From positions 363,259-427,258 of the forward strand of contig CAZTNW010000002.1 of the NCBI GenBank assembly GCA_964614945.1: a stretch of DNA of 64,000 bases, read 5' to 3'. The position numbers and the translations under genes were made by a program. Under the pieces are notes generated by a model. It was given only the letters and a program-made list of their open reading frames with translations. It did no database searches and had not been told where the DNA came from. Positions 33,015 through 40,018 of the stretch are shown in pieces. The stretch is from CAZTNW01 sp964614945 (lineage in GTDB: Bacteria; Caldisericota; JANLFM01). How positions within the stretch are numbered: position 1 is the stretch's first letter; each line of letters begins with the position of its first letter.

Positions 33015-33252
33015 TATCTGCCTCCTTTACCATTATTTTTTGAGCGACACCGAAACTCAGGCTAAGTCTTGAACCCCGGATAGCGATAAGCATTGGACCA
33101 GGGTGATAGCCATTCATCACTATGATCTGAACCCCGGGTATAAGCCCCATGTCGGCCAATCTCCGTTGCAGCCCTCGACCGCCATTGACCCCGATCACCG
33201 TCAGCATTTTTCCGGCACTGGCAAAAGACAAAGGCATCCTGTGCTCTGCCAT
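32974..33252 (-). CDS. feoA: FeoA protein (second copy)
   Basis: A 92-residue SH3-like FeoA-domain protein: GGRGLQRRLADMGLIPGVQIIVMN followed by MLIAIRGSRLSLSFGVAQKIMV. FeoA proteins interact with FeoB and modulate ferrous iron uptake. The ATG immediately follows the stop of the first feoA. The last 14 residues overlap the feoB GTPase start in another frame, so the tail is poorly constrained. Confidence 0.88.
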   Translation of the reverse strand: MAEHRMPLSFASAGKMLTVIGVNGGRGLQRRLADMGLIPGVQIIVMNGYHPGPMLIAIRGSRLSLSFGVAQKIMVKEADNGKADCCRPGRQP

Positions 33253-33483
33253 CTAAGCTACCTCCACCATGATATTGGCGGCCTCTTCCTTGCGCAGCGA
33301 GAGGTTATAGCCCTTGACCTTGATTTCGATGGGATCTCCCAGGGGGGCGATTCTTTGCAGCTCCACTTCACTCCCTGCGATAAGCCCCATGTCCATAAGG
33401 CGTTGGCGGACACTCCCACTACCGATGTTGACCACTTTGCCTCGGTCTCCCTTGTTTAGCTCACTTAGCTTTTTCAACGACAT
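33253..33483 (-). CDS. feoA: FeoA protein (first copy)
   Basis: A 76-residue FeoA-domain protein: MSLKKLSELNKGDRGKVVNI, then GSVRQRLMDMGLIAGSEVEL and DPIEIKVKGYNLSLRKEEA. The ATG at 33483 has AGGAGG eight bases before it. It is the first gene of the feo operon and lies about 60 bases downstream of a GTTAG-N6-CTAAC operator. Two different feoA genes in a row are common in anaerobes and clostridia. Confidence 0.92.
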   Translation of the reverse strand: MSLKKLSELNKGDRGKVVNIGSGSVRQRLMDMGLIAGSEVELQRIAPLGDPIEIKVKGYNLSLRKEEAANIMVEVA

Positions 33484-33544
33484 ATGCTTTACCTCCTCTG
33501 CTGGTTGCTCCGACGGAAACATCCAGTTCTCCTTTGATTAATAT

Positions 33545-33560
33545 GTTAGTTATATCTAAC
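33545..33560. promoter_or_regulatory. DtxR-type operator of the feo operon
   Basis: GTTAG-TTATAT-CTAAC is an inverted repeat with five-base arms. On the minus strand it overlaps a TATAAC that could be the -10 of the feo promoter. The same GTTAG-N6-CTAAC core lies in front of the DtxR-family gene 640 bases away, and it resembles half-sites of known DtxR/IdeR boxes. Confidence 0.65.
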
Positions 33561-33684
33561 TGGCAGGCAAAAAAATAATAACCAAAACTGACTAGTAATC
33601 CCTGCGGGCGATCATCTCCTTCCTTTCTTGCCAATCGATGCATTAACGTCTCCTCCTCTCTTCTAAGGGAATGATCCATTTTTC

Positions 33685-34179
33685 TCAATCTTTCTTGGTG
33701 AACCTGGCCACTATTTCCCGGTCGTCCTTTCCCTGATTGATGTAGCGGTTGAATATCTCCTCCCAATCCGACCTGCCCGGGTGACAATCCATGGCGAAAT
33801 CGATGAATTTTTCCAGCCGGTTGATGCTCTCCCGACTCAGGGAGTGCTCCATATGACAGGCGTCTTGCTCGGCTACTGCCGGGTCTATCTTCAGTATGTC
33901 GGTCAGAAAACTAAACAGCGCCCTGTGGCGACGGTAGACTTCCTCGGCGACCCTGGCGCCCTCCGCTGTCAGTTTCACATCGCCATACCGTTCGTGATCC
34001 ACCAGACCTGCGTTCGAAAGCTTCTTCAAAGCCCAAACGACACTTGGCTTCTTCACCTCGATCGACTCGCTAAGAGCCGTTACAGTGACTCTCTTGCCTT
34101 GCTCCTTGAGTACGGCGATGGCTTCGAGGTAATCCTCCAGGCTGGGGGTCGGCCTATAATAAATATTGTTCTTCATCAT
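33685..34179 (-). CDS. DtxR/MntR-family metal-dependent repressor
   Basis: A 164-residue regulator. The N-terminal winged helix is PSLEDYLEAIAVLKEQGKRVTVTALSES...SVVWALKKLSNAGLVDHERYG, and the dimer and metal-binding part contains the conserved HRALFSFLTDILKI, DACHMEHSLS (Cys/Glu/His ligands) and a CHPG. It should bind Fe2+ or Mn2+ and repress iron uptake when metal is plentiful. Its own promoter lies inside a perfect 20-base inverted repeat, and the neighbouring feo operon carries the same core motif, so autoregulation plus feo control is likely. It lacks the SH3-like third domain of DtxR/IdeR. The ATG at 34179 has no Shine-Dalgarno; TAATTT lies six bases upstream. Confidence 0.9.
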   Translation of the reverse strand: MMKNNIYYRPTPSLEDYLEAIAVLKEQGKRVTVTALSESIEVKKPSVVWALKKLSNAGLVDHERYGDVKLTAEGARVAEEVYRRHRALFSFLTDILKIDPAVAEQDACHMEHSLSRESINRLEKFIDFAMDCHPGRSDWEEIFNRYINQGKDDREIVARFTKKD

Positions 34180-34184
34180 CGTCG

Positions 34185-34230
34185 TAAATTAATCAATAAG
34201 TTAGTATAGGCTAACTTATTGATTAATTTA
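34185..34230. promoter_or_regulatory. Perfect 20-bp inverted repeat: operator/promoter of the dtxR-like gene
   Basis: Arms 34185-34204 and 34211-34230 are exact reverse complements, separated by TATAGG. The centre is GTTAG-N6-CTAAC, as at the feo operon. The arm nearest the gene contains TAATTT (34186-34191, minus strand), six bases before the ATG, so a bound repressor would cover the -10. Confidence 0.8.
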
Positions 34231-34409
34231 TAATACAATTGTTCTTTTCTGTCAAGTCCTGCCCCCTTGGCTTGCTTATTTCCCAAAGGTCTAAGGATGC
34301 CCAGAAGGGCCAACTCTTGGTAGCTTTCTGGCTCTTTCTGGCTGTTGGTCAGGCTCAATTACCTTGCGCGATTGTTATGAGATTGATCTGTTTACGCCGA
34401 TCGCCTTTT

Positions 34410-34982
34410 TTAGTAGGCTTCCACCCATAGCTCGTAATAAGCTTGCGCATGCTTGCAGGCTGGGCAGACTTTGGGAGCAGTTTTTCCTTCGTGCACGTAG
34501 CCGCAATTTCGGCATTTCCAGCGGACCACTGCGTCCTTCTTGAATACTTTCCCTGCTTTGACGTTTTCCGCTAATTTCAGGTAGCGTTGCTCGTGCTGCT
34601 CCTCCACTTCGGCGATCTCCTTGAAGCTATTAGCGATCTGAGGAAAACCCTCTTGTTCCGCTACTTTCATAAAGTTAGGGTAGAGCGAGCTCCATTCCAT
34701 CTTCTCGCCCGCTGCGGCCTCGACCAAATTCTCCAGAGTGGCACCGACCTTACCAGCTGGGTAAGCGGCTTCGATCAGGGCCTCTCCGCCGACCAGATAG
34801 TTGAAGAAGATTTCGGCATGCTCCTTCTCGTTGTCCGCCGTCTCCTGGAAGATGGCCGCGATCTGCTCGAAGCCTTCCTTTTTGGCCACACTTGCAAAAA
34901 AAGTATAGCGATTGCGCGCCTGGGATTCACCGGCGAAAGCCTTAAGCAGATTCTCCTCCGTTTTTGTGCCTTTCAGTTCCAT
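34410..34982 (-). CDS. Rubrerythrin
   Basis: A 190-residue non-haem diiron peroxidase that detoxifies hydrogen peroxide in anaerobes. The four-helix ferritin-like part carries ENLLKAFAGESQARNRY, ADNEKEHAEIFF and AEVEEQHEQRYLKL with the ExxH and Glu ligands. The C-terminal rubredoxin-like domain has CRNCGYVHEG and CPACKHAQAYY for the FeS4 site. The real start is the ATG at 34982 with AAAGGAGA upstream; the open frame before it is not protein-like. It lies near the feo/dtxR genes, consistent with joint iron and peroxide management. Confidence 0.95.
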   Translation of the reverse strand: MELKGTKTEENLLKAFAGESQARNRYTFFASVAKKEGFEQIAAIFQETADNEKEHAEIFFNYLVGGEALIEAAYPAGKVGATLENLVEAAAGEKMEWSSLYPNFMKVAEQEGFPQIANSFKEIAEVEEQHEQRYLKLAENVKAGKVFKKDAVVRWKCRNCGYVHEGKTAPKVCPACKHAQAYYELWVEAY

Positions 34983-35279
34983 CTCGCGATCTCCTTTCTT
35001 AAGAACATAACATAAAAAGCCTCTTTTTCTTCCTCGGCTGTGGAAAACCCTGCCAATAAGCGTAACAGTTGAGCACCCTGGATTGGCAATTTTCCACGAA
35101 ATGTCGGAGGATTGCCCGAGAGGATATTCCCTCCTGGAGCCATTCGCTGTTCGGCTGCGTCGGTGATCGGGCGCAACACTGGTCGATACAGCCTCTGCGA
35201 ATTGGTGTTTGCGCATCCAGCGCGATATATTTAGGACTGTCAGCTAAGCGTTGTCCTGGAAGATTAGAGGAGGATGAAA

Positions 35280-35870
35280 TTGGAAAACACGATTCTCGAT
35301 TCGATCACCGATTCTGCGCGGAAAGCCCTCCTTGGGCTATTAGATAGAGCCCGATTAGAAAAGGGGCAAATAGTAGTGGTCGGCTGCAGCACGAGCGAGA
35401 TTCAGGGAGAGAAAATCGGGACCGCCTCGAATCTCGAGATTGCCCGGGCGATCATGCAGGGGATATTACCGCCCTTGAAAGAACGAGGCTTATTTCTGGC
35501 AACTCAGTGTTGTCAGCATCTCAACCGTGCCCTTGTGGTCGAGAGAGAATGTGCTCGTCTTTATTGTCTTGAGACAGTTCTTGTCCTCCCGGTTATGAAT
35601 GCTGGCGGGGCATTGGCGGTCGTGGCCATGGACTTGTTTGATAATCCCGTAGTCATAGAATCCATCCAGGCTCATGCCGGATTGGATATCGGCGATACCC
35701 TGATCGGCATGCACCTCAGAAGAGTGGCGATCCCTGTGCGCCTCGAGGCAAAGAGCATCGGCCAGGCACACTTGACAGCAGCATACAGTCGACCGAAGCT
35801 GATCGGGGGAGCGCGTGCGGCTTATCCTCCTCTGGCCGACGCAAAGGACAGGGGCTCCTTTTCGAGTTAG
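35280..35870 (+). CDS. UPF0340 (YwlG/TIGR01440) family protein
   Basis: A conserved protein of unknown function, about 196 residues. Family marks are VVVGCSTSEIQGEKIGTASN, LATQCCQHLNRALVVE, VVAMDLFDNPVVIESI, GLDIGDTLIGMHLRRVAIPVR and the terminal RPKLIGGARAAYPP. An ATG at 35274 directly abuts the AGAGGAGG site, so the TTG at 35280 (six bases spacing) is the more likely start. After the normal family end the frame runs a few more residues (ADAKDRGSFSS) to a stop just before an aminotransferase remnant. Homologues occur in Firmicutes; the biochemical role is unknown. Confidence 0.85.
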   Translation: MENTILDSITDSARKALLGLLDRARLEKGQIVVVGCSTSEIQGEKIGTASNLEIARAIMQGILPPLKERGLFLATQCCQHLNRALVVERECARLYCLETVLVLPVMNAGGALAVVAMDLFDNPVVIESIQAHAGLDIGDTLIGMHLRRVAIPVRLEAKSIGQAHLTAAYSRPKLIGGARAAYPPLADAKDRGSFSS

Positions 35871-35873
35871 TGT

Positions 35874-36334
35874 GGAAAAGCCATCGGCGGCGGGCTGCCG
35901 ATATCCGCGGTGGTTACGACGGACAAGGTCGAGGAGGCATGAAGGGGGGCAAGTTACGCCACGTACAATCGCACCAGAACGATCCCTTTTCCGGTCGTGT
36001 AGCCGCTACAGTGATCCGCGTGTTGAAAGAGGAAGGGCTGGTTGAACGCGGGGTGGTCAGGCTGGGAGAGTATTTCATGGACGGTCTGAAATCCGTCCAG
36101 GGGGGAACCTCTATCGTGCAGGAGGTACGCGGCAAAGGCCTTCTCCTTGGAATGGAACTATTTCCGGAGAAAGCGGCTTTCGGCGAACAGGTTCAGCGGA
36201 GACTGTTTAAGGAAGGTTTCATTCTCGACTATCAGATCTCCAACGCTACTTTCCGCTTCTTCCCTCCTCACATCATTAAAGAGGAGGAGTTCGACGAGTT
36301 CCTCTCCGCCTTAAGATCAGCCCTCAGGGAGTAA
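35874..36334 (+). pseudogene. C-terminal remnant of a class III aminotransferase
   Basis: Beginning just after the UPF0340 stop, one frame reads CGKAIGGGLPISAVVTTDKV, which contains the PLP-binding lysine block (GKAIGGGLPIS). After a frame change at about 35940 the second frame reads MKGGKLRHVQSHQNDPFSGR and continues to the normal C-terminus ending IIKEEEFDEFLSALRSALRE. The first about 270 residues of an aminotransferase are missing and the rest is frameshifted, so it is not functional as such. The family resembles 4-aminobutyrate/dialkylglycine/aspartate-type aminotransferases; the exact substrate is lost. Confidence 0.75.
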
Positions 36335-36453
36335 GTATTGAGCGGGAGGGAAAGGGGGAAACGGGCTTTCCTCTCCTCGAGGAATTTCTTTCTGCCGCCG
36401 GCTGTTAAGTAAATACATAATTCGGGCAAACAAGGAGGAGAAGATGGCGGAAA

Positions 36454-36493
36454 CAAAAATGATTAAGGTAGGGCAAAAATGATTAAGGTAGGC
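36454..36493 (+). repeat. 20-bp tandem duplication across a gene start
   Basis: CAAAAATGATTAAGGTAGGG (36454-36473) is followed by a copy with one mismatch in the last base (36474-36493). It duplicates the start region of the peroxiredoxin gene. Because 20 is not a multiple of three, the frame that begins at the ATG at 36444 behind AAGGAGGAG now ends after 12 codons (MAETKMIKVGQK). Confidence 0.85.
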
Positions 36494-36931
36494 GACATAA
36501 TTCCTCCTTTTTCCCTCAAAGACCAGCACGGCAAGCAGTGGAGCCTGGCTGATTTTGAGGAGCAGAGGGTGTTACTTTCCTTTCATCCTCTTGCCTGGAC
36601 GAAGCTCTGTGCCGAACAGATGCTTTCCCTGGAAGAAAACCAGCAAAAATTCGCACAGGAAAATTGCCAGGCTGTGGGAATCAGCGTTGACCCTGTTCCT
36701 TCGAAGAACGCATGGGCAAAATCACTCGGTATTAAGGAGACCCCTCTCCTGTCGGATTTCTGGCCGCACGGCCTCCTGGCGCAAAGTCTGGGTGTCTTCC
36801 GCGACCAGGATGGCTTCAGCGAGCGGACCAACATTCTTCTGAACGAAAAGGGGCGGGTTGTCTTTATAAAGATTTATCCGATCTCGCAGCTGCCCGATAT
36901 CGATGAAATCCTGCAGGCTTTGAGAGGCTGA
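36479..36931 (+). CDS. Peroxiredoxin (AhpC/TSA, BCP-like)
   Basis: A 150-residue thioredoxin-fold peroxidase. The start VGDIIPPFSLKDQHGKQWSL and the active-site block FHPLAWTKLCAEQM (P...T..C, peroxidatic Cys near residue 44) are clear, and the conserved Arg is in the ERTNILLNEKG region. The usual PVCT-type CP motif is changed to TKLC but keeps Thr and Cys. It reduces peroxides with thioredoxin-like donors. The 20-bp duplication means the strong upstream ribosome site now feeds a 12-codon frame; the peroxiredoxin must start at 36479, where AAGGTAGGG in the first repeat copy may serve as its site. Confidence 0.87.
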   Translation: MIKVGDIIPPFSLKDQHGKQWSLADFEEQRVLLSFHPLAWTKLCAEQMLSLEENQQKFAQENCQAVGISVDPVPSKNAWAKSLGIKETPLLSDFWPHGLLAQSLGVFRDQDGFSERTNILLNEKGRVVFIKIYPISQLPDIDEILQALRG

Positions 36932-36949
36932 GAGAGGGGATGGGGAGAG

Positions 36950-37507
36950 ATGAAAATTTTTGCTTTTGCCGGCAGCCTGCGCACTGGTTCCTACAACAGG
37001 GCCCTGCTCCGCGCCGCTCTGGAATTAGCTCCTTCTGAGGCGGAGGTTGAAGTTTACGATCTTGGCTCAATACCTCTCTATAACGGAGATCTTGAAGAGG
37101 AGAATTATCCCCAGGTGGTAGCAGATTTCAAGGAGAAGATCCGCAATGCCGACGCCATCCTGATTGTTACCCCGGAATATAATTATTCGGTCCCCGGGGT
37201 TCTCAAAAACGCTATCGATTGGGCATCCCGCCCGCCCAAAAACATTCCCTTCATCGGGAAACCGGCTGCGATCATCGGCGCTTCAACGGGACGCTTCGGA
37301 ACCGTCCGCAGCCAGATGCATCTGCGCCAGGTGCTATTTGCTGTAGGCTTGCACCTGATGAACTCTCCCGAGATCATGGTCTCGCAGGCGGCGGATAAAT
37401 TCGATACGGAAGGGAAGCTCGTGGATGAGAGGACGAGCGAATCTCTGCGCAAGTTCTGGCCGGCCTTTCTGCTCTGGGTGGGGAAGATCAAGGGGACGCG
37501 TGTTTAA
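36950..37507 (+). CDS. NADPH-dependent FMN reductase family protein
   Basis: A 185-residue flavodoxin-like reductase. The FMN phosphate loop is FAGSLRTGSYNRALLRAA at residues 6-23, and the signature TPEYNYSVPGVLKNAIDWAS follows near 76. GKPAAIIGASTGRFGTVRSQMHLRQVL is typical of the chromate/quinone/azo reductase group. It lies 18 bases after the peroxiredoxin and is probably co-transcribed, consistent with redox stress defence. The natural electron acceptor is not predictable. Confidence 0.92.
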   Translation: MKIFAFAGSLRTGSYNRALLRAALELAPSEAEVEVYDLGSIPLYNGDLEEENYPQVVADFKEKIRNADAILIVTPEYNYSVPGVLKNAIDWASRPPKNIPFIGKPAAIIGASTGRFGTVRSQMHLRQVLFAVGLHLMNSPEIMVSQAADKFDTEGKLVDERTSESLRKFWPAFLLWVGKIKGTRV

Positions 37508-37511
37508 CCGG

Positions 37512-38369
37512 CTAAGGCTTCTTCTCTTTCTGGCTCATATCCAGGGCGGTCTTGGCCAGCTTAACGGCGATGCTTCCTCCCGGGACAAGTAGACCCAGGA
37601 CGTCAGCCCCCAGGTCGAAGAGGGTGTCCCGTCTCAGCATACCGCTGATTGATTGCTTGAGTGTTTTGCCTCCGGTCCGCATCTCTCCCGTGAGCCCGTC
37701 GAACTCCGCCACACCCTGCCTATCCTTGACGGACCAGAGGTACTCAAAGGCGTAGAGGGGCCGATAGTACAGCTCGATTTTTTCGATCCTCACCTTCTCC
37801 TCGAAGACAGCATCCGCCTGGAGAGGCTTGAGCATCTCCGAGAGCATCTGCCGGACGACGAAGGAGGCGCGAATCTCCGGCGGGACCAGGATCCCTTCCG
37901 GGTTGAATTCCTCAAGGTCCTGAATCTCCTCAAGGCGAAATTTCAATGCATAGGAATAATCCTTGTGATCTCCCGTGAGGCCGTCAAAAAAGGCCTGACG
38001 TTCAGATTCTTCCCGGCAGTGCTCAATTCCAGGGACGAAGAAAACCTTGCCGTACCTTTTATCGTCGCCCACCGTGAAATTGAGATTGTTCAATGTCACC
38101 TCTTTAACCTCTGGGCCTGAGACAGACACCGGGAATTTGCGTTGACGGTCATAGGTGTAGTGAGCGCTGCAATGAATGAACCAGAAGGGCTCGTAGCGCT
38201 TTTCCTGGTAAATGATGCGAATATCTTCCCCCTTGGGCCTTGAGAGAATGCTGGCAAGGCCGGAGGCGAAAACCCCAATTTTTTTGTCCCAGGCTCTTTC
38301 TCTGGCCTGTTCTGCCGGCAGGTTTTCCGGAATCAAAAATACTCTCTGCTCAGCTACCTCGATGTCCAT
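37512..38369 (-). CDS. Protein of unknown function
   Basis: A 285-residue soluble protein that I do not recognise. Visible features: an early MDIEVAEQRVFLIPENLPAEQA; several aromatic stretches such as YEPFWFIHCSAHYTYDRQRKF and IELYYRPLYAFEYLWSVKDR; no signal peptide; and a weakly hydrophobic GADVLGLLVPGGSIAVKLAKTAL near the C-terminus. Repeated F/Y-x-D-G-L-T-G elements (FFDGLTGDHKD and EFDGLTGEMRTGG) suggest two related halves. The ATG has AAAGGGA upstream. It is convergent with the FMN reductase, ending five bases from it, and divergent from the GGDEF/HD-GYP gene. Confidence 0.7.
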   Translation of the reverse strand: MDIEVAEQRVFLIPENLPAEQARERAWDKKIGVFASGLASILSRPKGEDIRIIYQEKRYEPFWFIHCSAHYTYDRQRKFPVSVSGPEVKEVTLNNLNFTVGDDKRYGKVFFVPGIEHCREESERQAFFDGLTGDHKDYSYALKFRLEEIQDLEEFNPEGILVPPEIRASFVVRQMLSEMLKPLQADAVFEEKVRIEKIELYYRPLYAFEYLWSVKDRQGVAEFDGLTGEMRTGGKTLKQSISGMLRRDTLFDLGADVLGLLVPGGSIAVKLAKTALDMSQKEKKP

Positions 38370-38521
38370 TTATCCCTTTCCTTTCTTTTCCCTGAGAAGA
38401 TTGTACTCTTTCGGTGCTTTGGACTGAATATCGATTTCGCCCCCACGGCGCGATCTCCGTGCTTGCTTCCATCTTCAGGAAGGGGAATAATGGAGGCGGG
38501 AATTTTGCGGAGGGGAAAAGT

Positions 38522-39976
38522 GTGAGGCGACTTGGAGATTTGATTTCTGGGAGGGAGGAATGGCTTGAGGGACGCATCCTTGAGCTGATGGGAGGCTCTT
38601 TAGCACCCTCATCCTCCCCTGATTCATTTACAATCAATTCCCTGCGCCACCTCCTGTTGGCGATTTCCTCCGTCCTTAAAAAAAGCCTCGATCCTCTAAA
38701 AACACAACCTGAAGCTCTTGATCTGAGCCCTGTGCTTGATCAAGCAGAGGTAAGTAGGAAAGATGGCCAGCCCCTGCCTCGTTTCCTGAGCTTGCTCAAA
38801 TTTCACCGTTGGGCCTACGCGGATTTGATCGGAGAAATCCCCGCACGGGAGGGAGAGGAAGTTAGAAAACTTCTCCACCAATTTTTTGACCGCCTGGAGC
38901 TTGCTGTCGCGGGATACTGGGGTCTGGCTGAAAGAGCTGAGCGGAAAGAAGCCGATCAGAACGCCCGGTATTTGAGTTTTCACGACCGCTTAACCGGTCT
39001 CTTCAACCAGGCTTTCTTCGAAGAGGAGTTAATGAGACTGGACACAGATCGGCAACTCCCCATCAGCTTGATTTTCGGCGATCTGAACTGCCTTAGATTG
39101 ATCGTAAATGCTTTTGGAAGGGAAGAGGGGGATCGCCTCCTTGTGAAATTGGCGGGAATTTTGAAGTCCTCTCTGCGTCGGGAGGACATCGTTTCCTGCC
39201 TGGGTAAGGGCGAGTTCGGAGTGATCCTCCCCTGTATGGAGAGGAGTGTCGCTCTGGATATCTGTGGAAGGATACGGAGAGAGTTACGCCGCTCCTTTGA
39301 TGGTAAATACATGCTCAGCATGGCCCTGGGGGTTGCCACCAAGACGAGTGTGCACGAGGACATTCGTCAAGTGCTGGAGAAGGCTCGTGAGGAAATGAGA
39401 AGCGCCAGCAGAGCAGAAAGCAAGGCAGCCAGCCGCGCCATGATTGAATCGTTCGAGAGATCTCTCTGGCAGGCAGAATGCGAGACGGAGGACCACGCCC
39501 GCAGCCTGCACGAGTTGGTTCTGGCAATCGGGAAGCAGCTGGATCTCCCGCAAGATCAGCTGGATGATCTCGGCCTTCTCGCCATATTGCACGACATCGG
39601 GAAAGTGGCCATGCTGCAGGAGGTTTTGCTCAAACCGGAACGATTGACTCCCGCGGAATGGGAATCGGTCAGGCGTCACCCTGAGGTGGGCTATCGCATC
39701 GCCAGTTTCTCCCCCGATTTGACCTCCATCGCGGAGGGAATCCTTAGCCACCACGAGCGCTGGGATGGCTCAGGGTACCCACACGGCTTGAAGGGTGACG
39801 ACATTCCTCTCCAAGCGCGGATCGTCGCATTAGCCGATGCCTACGATGTCATGCTTAGGGGTTCTTCCTACCGAGAGGCCAGATCAAAGGAGGAGGTGAT
39901 CTCTGAATTGCGCAGATGTTCTGGCACTCAGTTCGATCCCAATTTAGTAAAGGTATTCATTCGGCTGATCCAGTAA
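38522..39976 (+). CDS. GGDEF (degenerate) - HD-GYP cyclic-di-GMP protein
   Basis: A 484-residue signalling protein. Residues 1 to about 155 are a helical sensor-like part; the diguanylate-cyclase-type domain (SFHDRLTGLFNQAFFEEEL...) follows, but its active-site loop reads CLGKGEFGVIL, where GGDEF is expected, so cyclase activity is doubtful. The C-terminal HD-GYP phosphodiesterase is intact: HARSL, ILHDIGKVAM, LKPERLTPAEWESVRRHPEVGYRI and HHERWDGSGYPHGLKGDDIP. It probably degrades c-di-GMP, with the degenerate GGDEF acting as a ligand sensor. I start at the GTG at 38522, seven bases after GGAGGGG; the frame is open 36 codons further upstream without protein-like sequence. Confidence 0.85.
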   Translation: MRRLGDLISGREEWLEGRILELMGGSLAPSSSPDSFTINSLRHLLLAISSVLKKSLDPLKTQPEALDLSPVLDQAEVSRKDGQPLPRFLSLLKFHRWAYADLIGEIPAREGEEVRKLLHQFFDRLELAVAGYWGLAERAERKEADQNARYLSFHDRLTGLFNQAFFEEELMRLDTDRQLPISLIFGDLNCLRLIVNAFGREEGDRLLVKLAGILKSSLRREDIVSCLGKGEFGVILPCMERSVALDICGRIRRELRRSFDGKYMLSMALGVATKTSVHEDIRQVLEKAREEMRSASRAESKAASRAMIESFERSLWQAECETEDHARSLHELVLAIGKQLDLPQDQLDDLGLLAILHDIGKVAMLQEVLLKPERLTPAEWESVRRHPEVGYRIASFSPDLTSIAEGILSHHERWDGSGYPHGLKGDDIPLQARIVALADAYDVMLRGSSYREARSKEEVISELRRCSGTQFDPNLVKVFIRLIQ

Positions 39977-40018
39977 AAGACAGCCCTTGGTTCTCTCCCG
40001 CCTGAGTTCGTCCCTGGC

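Noticed and set aside
33461..33787. Open frame between feoA and the dtxR-like gene
   Set aside because: It overlaps the end of the regulator and the feo operator, and its sequence resembles no protein.
34983..35216. N-terminal extension of rubrerythrin
   Set aside because: The extra 78 residues have no family similarity and a strong ribosome site precedes the ATG at 34982.
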